Assembly: GCF_036781485.1 (NCBI RefSeq) | Contig: NZ_DAIQAX010000004.1 | Span: forward strand, 58,606-120,598 | DNA from: Thermocrinis sp. | GTDB taxonomy: Bacteria > Aquificota > Aquificia > Aquificales > Aquificaceae | Direction of reading: 5' to 3' | Length of the DNA: 61,993 bases | Notes under the pieces: generated by a model | The model's database searches: none | The model's input: only the letters and a program-made list of their open reading frames with translations | Told to the model about the DNA's origin: nothing | Made by a program: the position numbers and the translations under genes | In this document: positions 1-8,577 of the stretch, piece by piece | How the letters are laid out: each line of letters begins with the position of its first letter | Position numbering within the stretch: position 1 is the first letter of the stretch

Positions 1-365
1 ACCAAAACGGATACGCCAAGGGGGACCTGGTGGATGTTTACGTTCTTTCTGAAGATGGTGCGGTAGTGGGTGTGTACTCCAACGGCAAATCCTTACCTCT
101 TTATAGGGTGGCCATAGCTGTTTTCTCCGATCCGGAGGAGCTTATAAAGAAGGGTGCTAACCTTTACACTTCCATCTCAACACCCACAATAATGATGCCG
201 AGCGGTGCAGAAAAAGTCCGCTCTGGTATGTTGGAGATGTCAAATGTGGATATAGCTACGGAATTTATTAATCTAATATCGGCTCAAAGGTCCTATCAAG
301 CTAACTCCAGGACTATAACAGCTACAAATGCCATACTTGATGATACAATAAACTTAGTTAGATAA
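1..365 (+). CDS. flgE: flagellar hook protein FlgE, C-terminal part (5' end outside window)
   Basis: The reading frame is open from the window edge (codons in phase from base 3) to a TAA at 363-365, so only about the last 120 residues are visible. They carry the usual end of a hook/rod-family protein: a glycine-rich stretch with an SNG turn, a small beta region, then the C-terminal D0 helix with the family signature AQRSYQAN followed by a terminal NLVR. FlgE polymerises into the curved hook joining the basal body to the filament. FlgE is preferred over FlgF or FlgG because of the SEDG/YSNG/LPLYRVAIA region, typical of hook protein, but the length cannot be checked. A GTG at 30 is an internal codon, not the start. 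The next gene is convergent, and I see no terminator hairpin in the 16-bp gap. Confidence 0.85.
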   Translation, partial: QNGYAKGDLVDVYVLSEDGAVVGVYSNGKSLPLYRVAIAVFSDPEELIKKGANLYTSISTPTIMMPSGAEKVRSGMLEMSNVDIATEFINLISAQRSYQANSRTITATNAILDDTINLVR

Positions 366-381
366 TTTTTAGAAGCTGGGT

Positions 382-1530
382 TTATGGGAAAGGGAGGCTA
401 GTAAGGGGAAGGTGGGGGAGGGTTTTTAAGCTAGTATATAAAAACTCTAAGTCTTCCTCTGTGTATCTGAGACTTGCTGTAAGTCTGAGCCTTGCTTCTC
501 CTTTTGGCACTGTTGGATATCTGATGGCTTGCAAAAGCACACCTTTTTCGAAAAGTGCCTCGGACAGGCTAATAGCCTTCTCTTCTGAGTATAGCATAAT
601 GGGTAGGATGGGTGTGTGATGAAATTTTACAGAAAACCCAATTTTTGATAGTTCTTTGTAGATGCTCTCTGCTAGGTTTTTCACCCTCTGAACCCTCCAT
701 GGCTCACGCTCCGCAATCTCAATAGCCTTTTTAGCACCTGCGCAAATTGCAGGCGGTAATGATGTGGAAAAGATAAAACTTCTTGCCTTGTTTATTAAGT
801 ATTCAATCAACTTCTCTGAACTGCAAACAAAAGCACCATAAGAGCCTACAGCTTTGGACAGTGTCCCCATCAAAATCACTCTTTCCTGCCATTTTAGGTT
901 AAACTCTTCAAAAATACCTTTTCCCCTTTGTCCAAGTATGCCCGTAGCATGCGCTTCATCCAGAAAGAGCATACAATCGTATTCATCTGCCAATCTTAGT
1001 AGGGTGGGAAGGTGCGCCACATCACCATCCATGCTAAAGACGCTGTCTGAGACTATAAGACACCTTCTGTAATGCTTTCTGTTTTCTTTTAAAAGCTCCT
1101 CAGCATTCTGATAATCCAAGTGAGGAAAGACCAAAACCTTAGCCTTTGACAACCTACAGGCATCTATTATGGATGCATGGTTTAGCTGGTCGCTGAGTAT
1201 TAAGTCTCCTTCGGAAGCTAAGGCGGGTATGGTTCCTATGTTTGCAAGGTATCCAGAACCAAAAAGAAGGCAGGAGGGAACTTCTTTGAAGCTGGAAAGC
1301 TTTTCCTCTAATGCCTTGTGCTGTTTTGTATATCCAGAAACTAAGGCAGAGGCTCCACTACCCAATCCGTAATCCTTTAAAGTTTTTATTACTTCTTCCT
1401 TCACTTCAGGATGGTCCCTCAGAGCAAGGTAATCGTTAGAACAAAAATCCTTTAAACTTTCTCTAAGCTTTCTTTTTCGGAAAAGATGCTGCTCTTGTAT
1501 TCTTCTTAGCTCTTCTTCTAACCACTGCAT
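382..1530 (-). CDS. bioF: 8-amino-7-oxononanoate synthase (biotin synthesis)
   Basis: A fold-type I PLP enzyme of 382 residues, the family's normal length. It condenses pimeloyl-ACP/CoA with alanine to give 8-amino-7-oxononanoate, CO2 and free carrier. The cofactor lysine sits in TLSKAVGSYGAF (about residue 226), the PLP aspartate motif is DEAHATG (about 192), and the N-terminal SNDYLAL is typical of the alpha-oxoamine synthase family. 2-amino-3-ketobutyrate ligase is the main alternative, but the N-terminus and SKAVGSYG fit BioF better. The ATG at 1530 overlaps the TGA of the upstream transglycosylase (TGATG); a GTG one codon earlier is possible but too close to the AAGG element. BirA and a biotin carboxylase occur elsewhere in the window. 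Confidence 0.88.
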   Translation of the reverse strand: MQWLEEELRRIQEQHLFRKRKLRESLKDFCSNDYLALRDHPEVKEEVIKTLKDYGLGSGASALVSGYTKQHKALEEKLSSFKEVPSCLLFGSGYLANIGTIPALASEGDLILSDQLNHASIIDACRLSKAKVLVFPHLDYQNAEELLKENRKHYRRCLIVSDSVFSMDGDVAHLPTLLRLADEYDCMLFLDEAHATGILGQRGKGIFEEFNLKWQERVILMGTLSKAVGSYGAFVCSSEKLIEYLINKARSFIFSTSLPPAICAGAKKAIEIAEREPWRVQRVKNLAESIYKELSKIGFSVKFHHTPILPIMLYSEEKAISLSEALFEKGVLLQAIRYPTVPKGEARLRLTASLRYTEEDLEFLYTSLKTLPHLPLTSLPFP

Positions 1531-2465
1531 CACCTTATAATAAGTTTAGCACCGTTCTCAAGTCTTATAAAGCCTTCTTCTGAGAAAACTAAACGATCCT
1601 TTGGAATGTAAATATGAATTCCAGGGGGGATACGATCTCCTCTTATATGGGGGTTTAAGTCTCTAAAGACACTTTCTCTCACGTTTACTCTTTTTGTAAC
1701 TTTTTCAACTGTTGTCTCTTCTTCTAATTTCTCCGCCTTAAGATTTAAACCCTGGACGTTCAAGCTTAGCCCATATTTCTCCGGATACCTTGCCAAAAGT
1801 AGCACCGCAAAGAATGCGGGTACATAGTTTCTGGTCTCTGCTGGTAAAAAACCTTGAGTTAGCCAAAAGTCCATACCACCCGTTCTTCTGATTATACAGT
1901 TTTCTCCACAGTTGTACGCCGCAAGAGCCAGCTCCCAACTCTTAAACATTTCATACAGATCCTTCAAGTAAAGCGCAGCCGCTTCTGTAGATTTGATAAC
2001 ATCAAACCTCTCATCCACATCCTGATCTATCCTAAGACCATACCTTCTTCCGGTGGAAGGGATAAACTGCCACAGACCAGCCGCACCTGCACGTGAAACC
2101 GCAAAAGGATTAAAACCACTTTCTATTGCAGGCAAAAGTGCAAGCTCTTCTGGAAGGTTGTGTTTTTTAAGGATGGGTTTTATGACTGGCATGTAATAGT
2201 TGGCCCTTTGCATCATCCTCTCAAATTCTTGCCTGCTTGCTAAGAAATAATTTACGAACCGCATTATCTCTTGCCTATCTGGAATATTAATGTTGAAAGT
2301 TCTGGCTTCTTGCTCTATAAATCTTTCTTCTTCTTCAGAAAATCCAAAAGCACCTTTTTTTACCAGCTCTACGTTGCTGTTCTTTGATAAAAGGGTATTC
2401 CTCACAGTAGGTGTGCAGGAGGTTAAAAAAACCGCAAATAAAGTTAGGACAATTCCTAATTTCAT
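1530..2465 (-). CDS. lipoprotein lytic transglycosylase (SLT/MltD type)
   Basis: A 311-residue envelope enzyme that would cleave peptidoglycan glycan strands. The N-terminus is a lipoprotein signal with lipobox LTSC (Cys17). The SLT domain (about 95-235) shows the catalytic glutamate in ESGFNP (Glu115), the GLWQF motif, AAYNCG, and ETRNYVPAF, as in MltD-like enzymes. The C-terminal 55 residues resemble a degenerate LysM unit (an IPPGIHIYIP turn), probably for wall binding. The ATG is preceded by a good GGAGG ribosome site 4-5 nt upstream. It shares a 27-bp AT-rich divergent gap with the DnaC-like gene and is translationally coupled to bioF, although no functional link between the two is evident. 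Confidence 0.88.
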   Translation of the reverse strand: MKLGIVLTLFAVFLTSCTPTVRNTLLSKNSNVELVKKGAFGFSEEEERFIEQEARTFNINIPDRQEIMRFVNYFLASRQEFERMMQRANYYMPVIKPILKKHNLPEELALLPAIESGFNPFAVSRAGAAGLWQFIPSTGRRYGLRIDQDVDERFDVIKSTEAAALYLKDLYEMFKSWELALAAYNCGENCIIRRTGGMDFWLTQGFLPAETRNYVPAFFAVLLLARYPEKYGLSLNVQGLNLKAEKLEEETTVEKVTKRVNVRESVFRDLNPHIRGDRIPPGIHIYIPKDRLVFSEEGFIRLENGAKLIIR

Positions 2466-2492
2466 AACCCCTCCAGATATATATTATTATTA

Positions 2493-3152
2493 TTGGTGAT
2501 AGACAAGAATTGTCCAGTTTGTAAAGGCACCGGCTTTGTGGACAAAGGGAAGGTAGTGGAGATATGCACTTGTAGATTTCGGCAAGAAGACTTTCAAAGC
2601 AGGCTGAACATTCCAAAGAGGTTTTGGACTGTGGAGCTTGAAAATTACCAGCCTATCTCTCCAGCCCAACGGAGAGCGTACGAAGTATGTAAAGAATTCG
2701 TTCATAACTTTGACCCAGAGGAAGGGAAGGGTATTACCTTAGTTGGTCCTACGCAGATGGGTAAAACCCACTTGATGGTAGGCGTTTTGAAAGCCCTATA
2801 CAGGGAGAAAAGGGTAAGAGGCTTTTTCTTTGATACAAAAGAAATGCTATTCCAGCTCAGGTTCTACATGAACAATGAGGAAGACAAATATAGCAGATTT
2901 TTAAAATTCCTCATGAACGTGCCCGTTCTTGTGTTAGATGACTTAGGCAGTGAAAGGCTTTCCGATTGGAGTGTGGAGACAATCTCACTTATTATCACAT
3001 ACAGATACAACCATCAGCTTAGCACCTTAATAACCACAAATTACCAACTAAAAAAATCAGAAGACGATTTCCTAAACAGCTTAGAAGAGAGAATATCCCC
3101 AGCGGTGGTAGGCAAAATCTTCCAGATGAACGAAGTGGTTTATCTTTACTGA
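2493..3152 (+). CDS. DnaC/DnaI-like helicase-loader ATPase
   Basis: A 219-residue AAA+ protein resembling replicative-helicase loaders. The N-terminus holds a small putative zinc-binding element (CPVCKGTG then CTC, residues 7-27). Walker A is GPTQMGKT (85-92) and Walker B is VLVLDDLG (145-152), followed by an ITTNY sensor-1-like motif near 185. In the family these proteins deliver DnaB to origins or to stalled forks; IstB-type transposase helpers are related, but no transposase is nearby. The start is TTG at 2493 or GTG at 2496; neither has a Shine-Dalgarno sequence, and the AT-rich gap suggests a leaderless transcript. The 3' end overlaps metE by 7 nt in convergent orientation. Confidence 0.75.
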   Translation: MVIDKNCPVCKGTGFVDKGKVVEICTCRFRQEDFQSRLNIPKRFWTVELENYQPISPAQRRAYEVCKEFVHNFDPEEGKGITLVGPTQMGKTHLMVGVLKALYREKRVRGFFFDTKEMLFQLRFYMNNEEDKYSRFLKFLMNVPVLVLDDLGSERLSDWSVETISLIITYRYNHQLSTLITTNYQLKKSEDDFLNSLEERISPAVVGKIFQMNEVVYLY

Positions 3153-5425
3153 ACGCCTACCAGCTCCTCTCTTAGCTCTTGCGCAACCTCTACCATGTTT
3201 TTGAGAGAAGGCACTACCTCTTCCCATCTTCTGGTCTTTAGCCCACAGTCCGGATTGACCCACAGAAGCTCTACCGGTAAAACCTTTATAGCCCTTTCCA
3301 GCACCTGTCTTATACTCTGCTTGTCTGGAATGGCTGGAGAGTGAATATCATAAACACCTATACCTATCTGTCTGTCCCAACCCTTAAAGCTCTCAAAGGC
3401 AGATATTATCTCTCCTTTACTGCGGGATGCCTCTATGGATATAACGTCAAAGTCCATTTGGTGAATATACTCTATAACCTCGTTAAACTCCGAGTAGCAC
3501 ATGTGGGTGTGTATTTGAGTTTGAGCCTTTGCGTTGGAGCACAGTCTAAAGGCCCTTACTGCCCACCTAAAGTAGTCTTCCCAATCCCTTCTCTTAAGTG
3601 GTGCCCCTTCCCTAAAGGCGGGTTCGTCTATTTGAATTACCTTTATACCTGCTTCTTCTAAGTCTTTCACTTCATCCAGTAGAGCCAAGGCTATCTGGTA
3701 AGCTATTTCCTCCTTTGGCATGTCCTCTCTGTAGTAGCTCCAGTTAAGTATGGTAACTGGACCTGTGAGCATACCTTTTACGGGCTTTTGGGTTAGGGAC
3801 TGGGCATAGGTAATTTCCTTTAGGGTCATGGGTTCTGGTCTGTAGACGTCACCGTATATTATGGGTGGACGGTAGACTCTTGAGCCGTAGGATAGGACCC
3901 ATCCGTGCTTTGTGGTCGCAACCCCTCCGAGCTTTTCCGCAAAAAACTCCACCATATCGGTCCTTTCAAACTCTCCATGAACGAGCACGTCCAAACCTAT
4001 CTCTTCTTGAACCCTTATTACGTGCTCTATTTGCTTTTTGATAAATTCTTCGTATTCAGCAGCGCCTATCTTTCCGCTACGGTACTCTGTCCTTTTCTTT
4101 CTTACCTCTTCTGTTTGTGGGAAGGAGCCGATGGTAGTGGTAGGCAAAAGAGGAAGCTTTAATATTTCTTGCTGTAGCTTTATCCTTTCTGAATAGGGCA
4201 CGCTTCTTACAAAGTCCTCTTCCCTTAGCTTTCTGATCCTTTCTTTTACCTCCTGCACCTCTCCAAAGTTTGAGGAGAGGATATTCTTAATTCTTTCTAC
4301 TTCCATCCTTGCCTGCTGATCTCCTTCTATGGCAGACTTTATAATCTTTAGCTCAAAGAGCTTTTCCCTCGCAAAAGCAAGCCTTTCTTTTAGCTCCTGC
4401 TCCATATCACTCTCAAACTCTACGCTAACTGGAAGGTGAAAGAGTGGACAGGAGTTGGTAATTATCACATCCCTTGCGTATCTGCTTAGCTCCTCCACAA
4501 GCCTTATCTTTTCGTCCAGGCAAGCTCTCCAAACCTGTCTTCCGTTTATCACACCGGCTATCAGCTCCTTTTCCTTGGGAAATCCAAACTTCCTTATGTT
4601 TTCAAGGTTTTCCCTGTTGGAAACAAGATCAAAGCCAAGAGCTTTTACGGGAAGGCTTACGTATCTTTGATAGTTAGACACACTATCGTAGTATGTTAGC
4701 ACGTTAATATCCACATACTTAGACATGCAAGAATACATCTCTTCTACGATGTCCCACTCGTAGTCCTCCAGCTCCAAACATAAAGCTGGGTCTTCTATCA
4801 GAATTTCCTTTACCCCCTCTTCTTTGAGTTTTTTCAGAACTTCTTCATAGACGCCAAAGACTGCGTTAAAGTAAGCTTCAAAGTCCTGCTGGCTTTCCAA
4901 CTTAGAAAGCTCAAAGAACGGAAGCCCCTGACCCTCCACTTTTCTTATAGCCTTTGAAAGTTTTAGGAAGGTAAAGGGAGAAAGCATCTTTGGAACGGTT
5001 TCTATCCCTTTTCCTTTGAAATAACGGTATTCTTCAAGGGGATAGTTCTTTAAAAGTTTAAAGTTTGTTCCCTCAAGCTCGGGCACAAGGTAGTGATAGT
5101 TTGTGTTGAAGTATTTGGTCATTTCCAGCGCCTGCTTGCCCCTTGCCATTTCAAAGTAGGTTTTGAGTCCCTTATACTCACCAAAGCGGGAAGGTATAGC
5201 TCCTAACATGACCGCAGTGTCAAGCACGAAGTCGTAGTAAGACAGCTCGTTGGAAGGTATAACGTCCACGTGCTCTTGGTAGTTTGCCACCATCCAATCG
5301 CGCAGGGAGTTCATCCCTTCAACAAACTGAACCTCGTCTATCTTATTCTTCCAAAAGTTTTCAAGCAGAGACTTAAACTCCCTTCTTTCCCCCAACTTGG
5401 GAAAGCCATAGGCTAAGGTTTTCAT
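3146..5425 (-). CDS. metE: cobalamin-independent methionine synthase
   Basis: Transfers a methyl group from 5-methyltetrahydropteroyl-glutamate directly to homocysteine to form methionine. The 759-residue length matches the two-barrel family. The C-terminal catalytic barrel begins with TTTIGSFPQT, and the zinc ligands are visible as the His-x-Cys of HTHMC, the glutamate of SIEASRS and the cysteine of NPDCG. The homocysteine-binding segment IDEPAFREG is present. I place the start at the ATG at 5425, because a near-perfect ribosome site (AGGAGGTGAT, plus-strand 5430-5439) lies 8 nt before it; a GTG three codons upstream lies inside that site. It lies 18-27 bp downstream of the NDUFA9-like gene on the same strand. 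MtaD (about 19.5-20.9 kb) acts in the same sulfur/SAM economy. Confidence 0.95.
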   Translation of the reverse strand: MKTLAYGFPKLGERREFKSLLENFWKNKIDEVQFVEGMNSLRDWMVANYQEHVDVIPSNELSYYDFVLDTAVMLGAIPSRFGEYKGLKTYFEMARGKQALEMTKYFNTNYHYLVPELEGTNFKLLKNYPLEEYRYFKGKGIETVPKMLSPFTFLKLSKAIRKVEGQGLPFFELSKLESQQDFEAYFNAVFGVYEEVLKKLKEEGVKEILIEDPALCLELEDYEWDIVEEMYSCMSKYVDINVLTYYDSVSNYQRYVSLPVKALGFDLVSNRENLENIRKFGFPKEKELIAGVINGRQVWRACLDEKIRLVEELSRYARDVIITNSCPLFHLPVSVEFESDMEQELKERLAFAREKLFELKIIKSAIEGDQQARMEVERIKNILSSNFGEVQEVKERIRKLREEDFVRSVPYSERIKLQQEILKLPLLPTTTIGSFPQTEEVRKKRTEYRSGKIGAAEYEEFIKKQIEHVIRVQEEIGLDVLVHGEFERTDMVEFFAEKLGGVATTKHGWVLSYGSRVYRPPIIYGDVYRPEPMTLKEITYAQSLTQKPVKGMLTGPVTILNWSYYREDMPKEEIAYQIALALLDEVKDLEEAGIKVIQIDEPAFREGAPLKRRDWEDYFRWAVRAFRLCSNAKAQTQIHTHMCYSEFNEVIEYIHQMDFDVISIEASRSKGEIISAFESFKGWDRQIGIGVYDIHSPAIPDKQSIRQVLERAIKVLPVELLWVNPDCGLKTRRWEEVVPSLKNMVEVAQELREELVGVQ

Positions 5426-5452
5426 AGCGATCACCTCCTACTTTTAGATGGT

Positions 5453-6391
5453 CTATAAATTATACCTGAAATTTTCCAAACTCCAGCTTAGGCTTTCTCT
5501 GTAGGGTATAGGTTCCCTGTCGCAGAGCTTGTTTATTCCTTCAGTTTCTACATCCTGGTCCAATCCGCACACGTTGTCCCTCCACATCATAAGCATTTGG
5601 TCTGAACTAAAAGGTGGAGGGCTAAGAAGCTTCTCCGCTATCTTTCCGGCAAAATACATGAGTGGTTTTGGCGCGGGTATCAGTAAAACTTTCCTGTTCC
5701 ACTTAGAGAATATATCTTCCAAAAGCTCTTTAAAGCTTACCGTCTCACTTCCACAAAGCTCATAGACCTTACCTTCAGATTCCTGTCTTTCCAAACTATT
5801 TACAAAGGCGCATGCTACATCTCTCACATCCACAGGCTGGAAAAGATAACTACCACCACCAGGAAGGGCAATGACCGGTAAAAGCTTGGTGATTTTCCAC
5901 ATGTCAAAGAAAAGTCTTTGCTCTGGACCCAAAATCAGGGAAGGTCTAAAGATAGTGTATTTAAGTCCAGAAGCTTTTAGGAATTCCTCGGCCATATACT
6001 TGGTTTTGTGATACTCAGAAGGGGCTTCTTTGTGGGTCCCAAGAGAACTCATGTGGATAACCCTATTTACTCCATGATCCTCACAAACTTCGTATAGGGT
6101 TTTTGAAAGTAGATAATGGACCCTGTAAAAGGTTATGTTTTTACGCCTGTCTTCTGTAAGAATGCCTATAAGGTGTATGATTGCATCGGGCTTTATCTCT
6201 TCAAGGGCTTTTTTTATACTGTCCTTCTTATAAAAATCCACCTTTACACCCACCACCTTATCGGAAAAAAGACCCTTTAGCTTATCCACATTTCTTACCA
6301 AGGCAAAAACCTTGTATTTTCTCTTTAAAAGCTCATCAACTATATACCTTCCTACAAAACCAGTAGCCCCAGTTATAGCTACCCTTTCCAT
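5453..6391 (-). CDS. NAD(P)-binding atypical SDR, NDUFA9-like epimerase family
   Basis: A 312-residue Rossmann protein with the nucleotide signature GATGFVG (8-14), HLIGIL at strand 4 and a YHKTK version of the SDR YxxxK pair (Tyr127/Lys131). Overall it resembles the NDUFA9/complex-I-associated subgroup of atypical SDRs, whose bacterial members are mostly uncharacterised and have been linked to quinone or sugar-nucleotide chemistry. There is no direct sign of its substrate. It overlaps the upstream coiled-coil gene by 13 nt and precedes metE, so the three form one transcription unit by position. Confidence 0.7.
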   Translation of the reverse strand: MERVAITGATGFVGRYIVDELLKRKYKVFALVRNVDKLKGLFSDKVVGVKVDFYKKDSIKKALEEIKPDAIIHLIGILTEDRRKNITFYRVHYLLSKTLYEVCEDHGVNRVIHMSSLGTHKEAPSEYHKTKYMAEEFLKASGLKYTIFRPSLILGPEQRLFFDMWKITKLLPVIALPGGGSYLFQPVDVRDVACAFVNSLERQESEGKVYELCGSETVSFKELLEDIFSKWNRKVLLIPAPKPLMYFAGKIAEKLLSPPPFSSDQMLMMWRDNVCGLDQDVETEGINKLCDREPIPYRESLSWSLENFRYNL

Positions 6392-7587
6392 TCTTTTAAC
6401 ACCTCTACAAACCTACTTTTGTGCTTATCATCCTCTGCATGAAGTACGCCAATTATATGCCAACGCTTTTCTTTTCCATAGGTAAAGTAAATTCTGCCAC
6501 CTTTGGGTTTTAACTTAAATACATTTTTAGCATCCTTGATGTTTTCAAAGACTTCTCCCAAGTCCTTCATGTTTAGCAAGAGCAATTCTTTCAGGAATTC
6601 TTTTTTTCTATCCACATCAAGCTGGACAAAGTCTTCAAGAGCCTTTTCTTCCCAGCTTATGTTTTCAAGGGCAATCTCCAAGATCTCTTTGTATATTTCT
6701 TTTTTGCTCGTTTGGGATCTTTTATACTGCTCCAACTCTAACTCAAAAAGCTGAAGTTTTCTTACGGTATTCTCTAAATTTTTTTGCGTGCTGTCCCTTT
6801 CCTCCCTCAGTTTGGCATTCTCCTTTAAAAGATCGTCTAACATCTGCTCCATATCAAGCATATCTTTTATTAGTCTTTTTCTTTCACTTCTTAGTTTTGA
6901 TAGCTCTTTGTTTTCAGGCGTGGCAGACCTTTTTTCCTGAACCTCTATCAGTTCAAAAAGCTTTCTGTTTGCCTGGGTGAGCCGTTCTATCTTCTCCTCA
7001 TAAACCTTCAAAGTTCCCTTATATGAGTCTAGTTTTTTGACTATATCTTCCTTCTCCTTTAAAAGCTGTTGTCTTTCTTTTTCTTGCTCGGATAATCTCT
7101 CTATCTTTTTTTCCAGCTCTTCTTTCTCCTTGTTCAACTTCGTTAGGATTTCATCGTATAACTGTCGGATTTTTAGAGCTTCCGTAAGCTCCTGCTGGTT
7201 TTTTGCAAGCTCTTCCTCCAATTTTTGCTTGGTTTCTTGGAGTAGCCTAAGGCGTTTTTCTGCTGGAGATTCAAAGAGTTTTATAACAAAGAGTGTTATA
7301 AGAAAGGCGGGTATCTGCTCAAGTATAACGCTTGGTTCTTCTTTCAAAATGGCTTGCATAAGCACGTTTAAAACAAAAATAGTTCCTATCCAAGCTACAG
7401 TCCTTAGTCTTTCACCAAAGAGCCATGCAACATAAAGGGCGGATAAGAAGAACAGCAAGTAAAGCTTTTCTGAAAGGGAAACAGGATAAAGCCTAAAGCC
7501 CAGTATATTTGATATTTGAATGAGTGCAAAGTTGTAAGATACGATCAAAAATGCCAATAGGATGGGTTCTCTTAAAAACTTCAGCAT
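6379..7587 (-). CDS. four-TM membrane protein with long coiled coil and C-terminal RelE-like domain
   Basis: 402 residues in three parts. Residues 9-105 form about four hydrophobic helices (9-30, 41-58, 63-81, 88-105). Residues 109-295 are a nearly unbroken Lys/Glu/Leu-rich coiled coil. Residues about 301-400 look like a compact alpha/beta domain: helical hairpin, then strands KGGRIYFTYG and RWHIIGVLHA, then a basic helix. The order and spacing resemble the ParE/RelE/Gp49 toxin fold. I do not recognise a named family for the full protein. Whether the last domain is a nuclease is unknown; the usual basic residues are partly present (Arg, Lys and His near the C-terminus). It heads a minus-strand unit with the SDR gene and metE. 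There is no adjacent antitoxin-like gene. Confidence 0.55.
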   Translation of the reverse strand: MLKFLREPILLAFLIVSYNFALIQISNILGFRLYPVSLSEKLYLLFFLSALYVAWLFGERLRTVAWIGTIFVLNVLMQAILKEEPSVILEQIPAFLITLFVIKLFESPAEKRLRLLQETKQKLEEELAKNQQELTEALKIRQLYDEILTKLNKEKEELEKKIERLSEQEKERQQLLKEKEDIVKKLDSYKGTLKVYEEKIERLTQANRKLFELIEVQEKRSATPENKELSKLRSERKRLIKDMLDMEQMLDDLLKENAKLREERDSTQKNLENTVRKLQLFELELEQYKRSQTSKKEIYKEILEIALENISWEEKALEDFVQLDVDRKKEFLKELLLLNMKDLGEVFENIKDAKNVFKLKPKGGRIYFTYGKEKRWHIIGVLHAEDDKHKSRFVEVLKEWKG

Positions 7588-7605
7588 TCATTTAAAATAT
7601 AAGCT

Positions 7606-8577
7606 GTGGGACTAAGGTTCGCATGTACGGTAATTGCTATCTTCGTTGCTTTAGCTCTTTTTGCAGATTTTGTAGCTCCTTATCCTTACGATCTTCAAAA
7701 CAGACAGGCACCATACCATCCCCCTACGCGTATTCACTTTTTCAAGGATGGCAGGATTACCTTACCCTTTGTTCATAAATATGAGCTAAAAGACCCACTC
7801 TTTAAGATATACGAAGAGAGCGAGCTAACCTGTAGGATCAAAGTCTTTGGTAAGACTCCCTACGGTTTTAAGTTGTTTTCCGTAGAAGAGCCTTGTAAGC
7901 TCTACCTTTTTGGCACGGACAAGCTGGGAAGGGATGTGTTTTCAAGATTGCTGTATGGCGCCCGCGTTTCTATGATAATAGGATTTGTGGGTGTTTTGAC
8001 TACGTTTATTCTTGGTTCTGTTATAGGTGGTGTGTCTGGCTTTTTAGGTGGCAAGGTGGATACTACTATCATGAGACTTGTGGAAGTGCTCTTGTCCATT
8101 CCAACCTTTTACCTTATGCTTTCCCTTAGGTCTGTGTTTCCTTTAAACATGGGCAGCTTTGAGCTTTTCTTGGCTATAGTCTTTATCCTTTCTTTCGTTG
8201 GATGGGCTGGACTGGCAAGGGTTATAAGGGGTATGGTGCTCTCTCTTAGAGAAAAAGAGTTTGTTTATGCGGCTAAAACCTACGGGGCAGGCACTTTCCG
8301 CATACTTTTTAAACACATCCTCCCAAACACGTATTACTATCTTATCGTCTCCGCCACGCTATCCTTTCCAGGGTTTATACTTGGTGAATCTGCTCTGAGC
8401 CTTTTGGGCTTGGGAGTGCAGGATCCAGTGCCAAGCTGGGGAAACATGCTATCGGAAGCCAGAAACATTCCACTCATAAGCGCCTATCCTTGGATATTAA
8501 CTCCGGGCGTTGCTCTATTTTTGGTAGTTTTCTCCTTCAACCTGCTCGGAGATCAACTACTTAAAAGACAAAGATGA
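7606..8577 (+). CDS. peptide-type ABC transporter permease (DppC/OppC/YejE family)
   Basis: An inner-membrane permease of 323 residues. TM1 is at about 7-25, followed by a long extracytoplasmic insert (about 26-100), then GTDKLGRDVFSRLLYGAR, which is the conserved entry to the BPD_transp_1 domain. The coupling EAA loop appears as YAAKTYGAG...HILPN (about 222-245). The insert after TM1 recalls YejE-type subunits of peptide/microcin C importers rather than short DppC proteins. No DppB partner, solute-binding protein or ATPase lies in the window, so the rest of the transporter must be elsewhere. The start is GTG at 7606, in an 18-bp divergent gap without a Shine-Dalgarno sequence. The stop overlaps pyrK by 4 nt (ATGA). 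Confidence 0.85.
   Translation: MGLRFACTVIAIFVALALFADFVAPYPYDLQNRQAPYHPPTRIHFFKDGRITLPFVHKYELKDPLFKIYEESELTCRIKVFGKTPYGFKLFSVEEPCKLYLFGTDKLGRDVFSRLLYGARVSMIIGFVGVLTTFILGSVIGGVSGFLGGKVDTTIMRLVEVLLSIPTFYLMLSLRSVFPLNMGSFELFLAIVFILSFVGWAGLARVIRGMVLSLREKEFVYAAKTYGAGTFRILFKHILPNTYYYLIVSATLSFPGFILGESALSLLGLGVQDPVPSWGNMLSEARNIPLISAYPWILTPGVALFLVVFSFNLLGDQLLKRQR

Noticed and set aside
2493..3152. IstB transposition helper
   Set aside because: There is no transposase or terminal repeat nearby, and the N-terminal cysteine element fits helicase loaders.
7037..7435. 132-codon plus-strand frame rich in Ser/Phe within the coiled-coil gene
   Set aside because: It is the complement of Lys/Glu codons in the coiled coil; low complexity and no sensible start.
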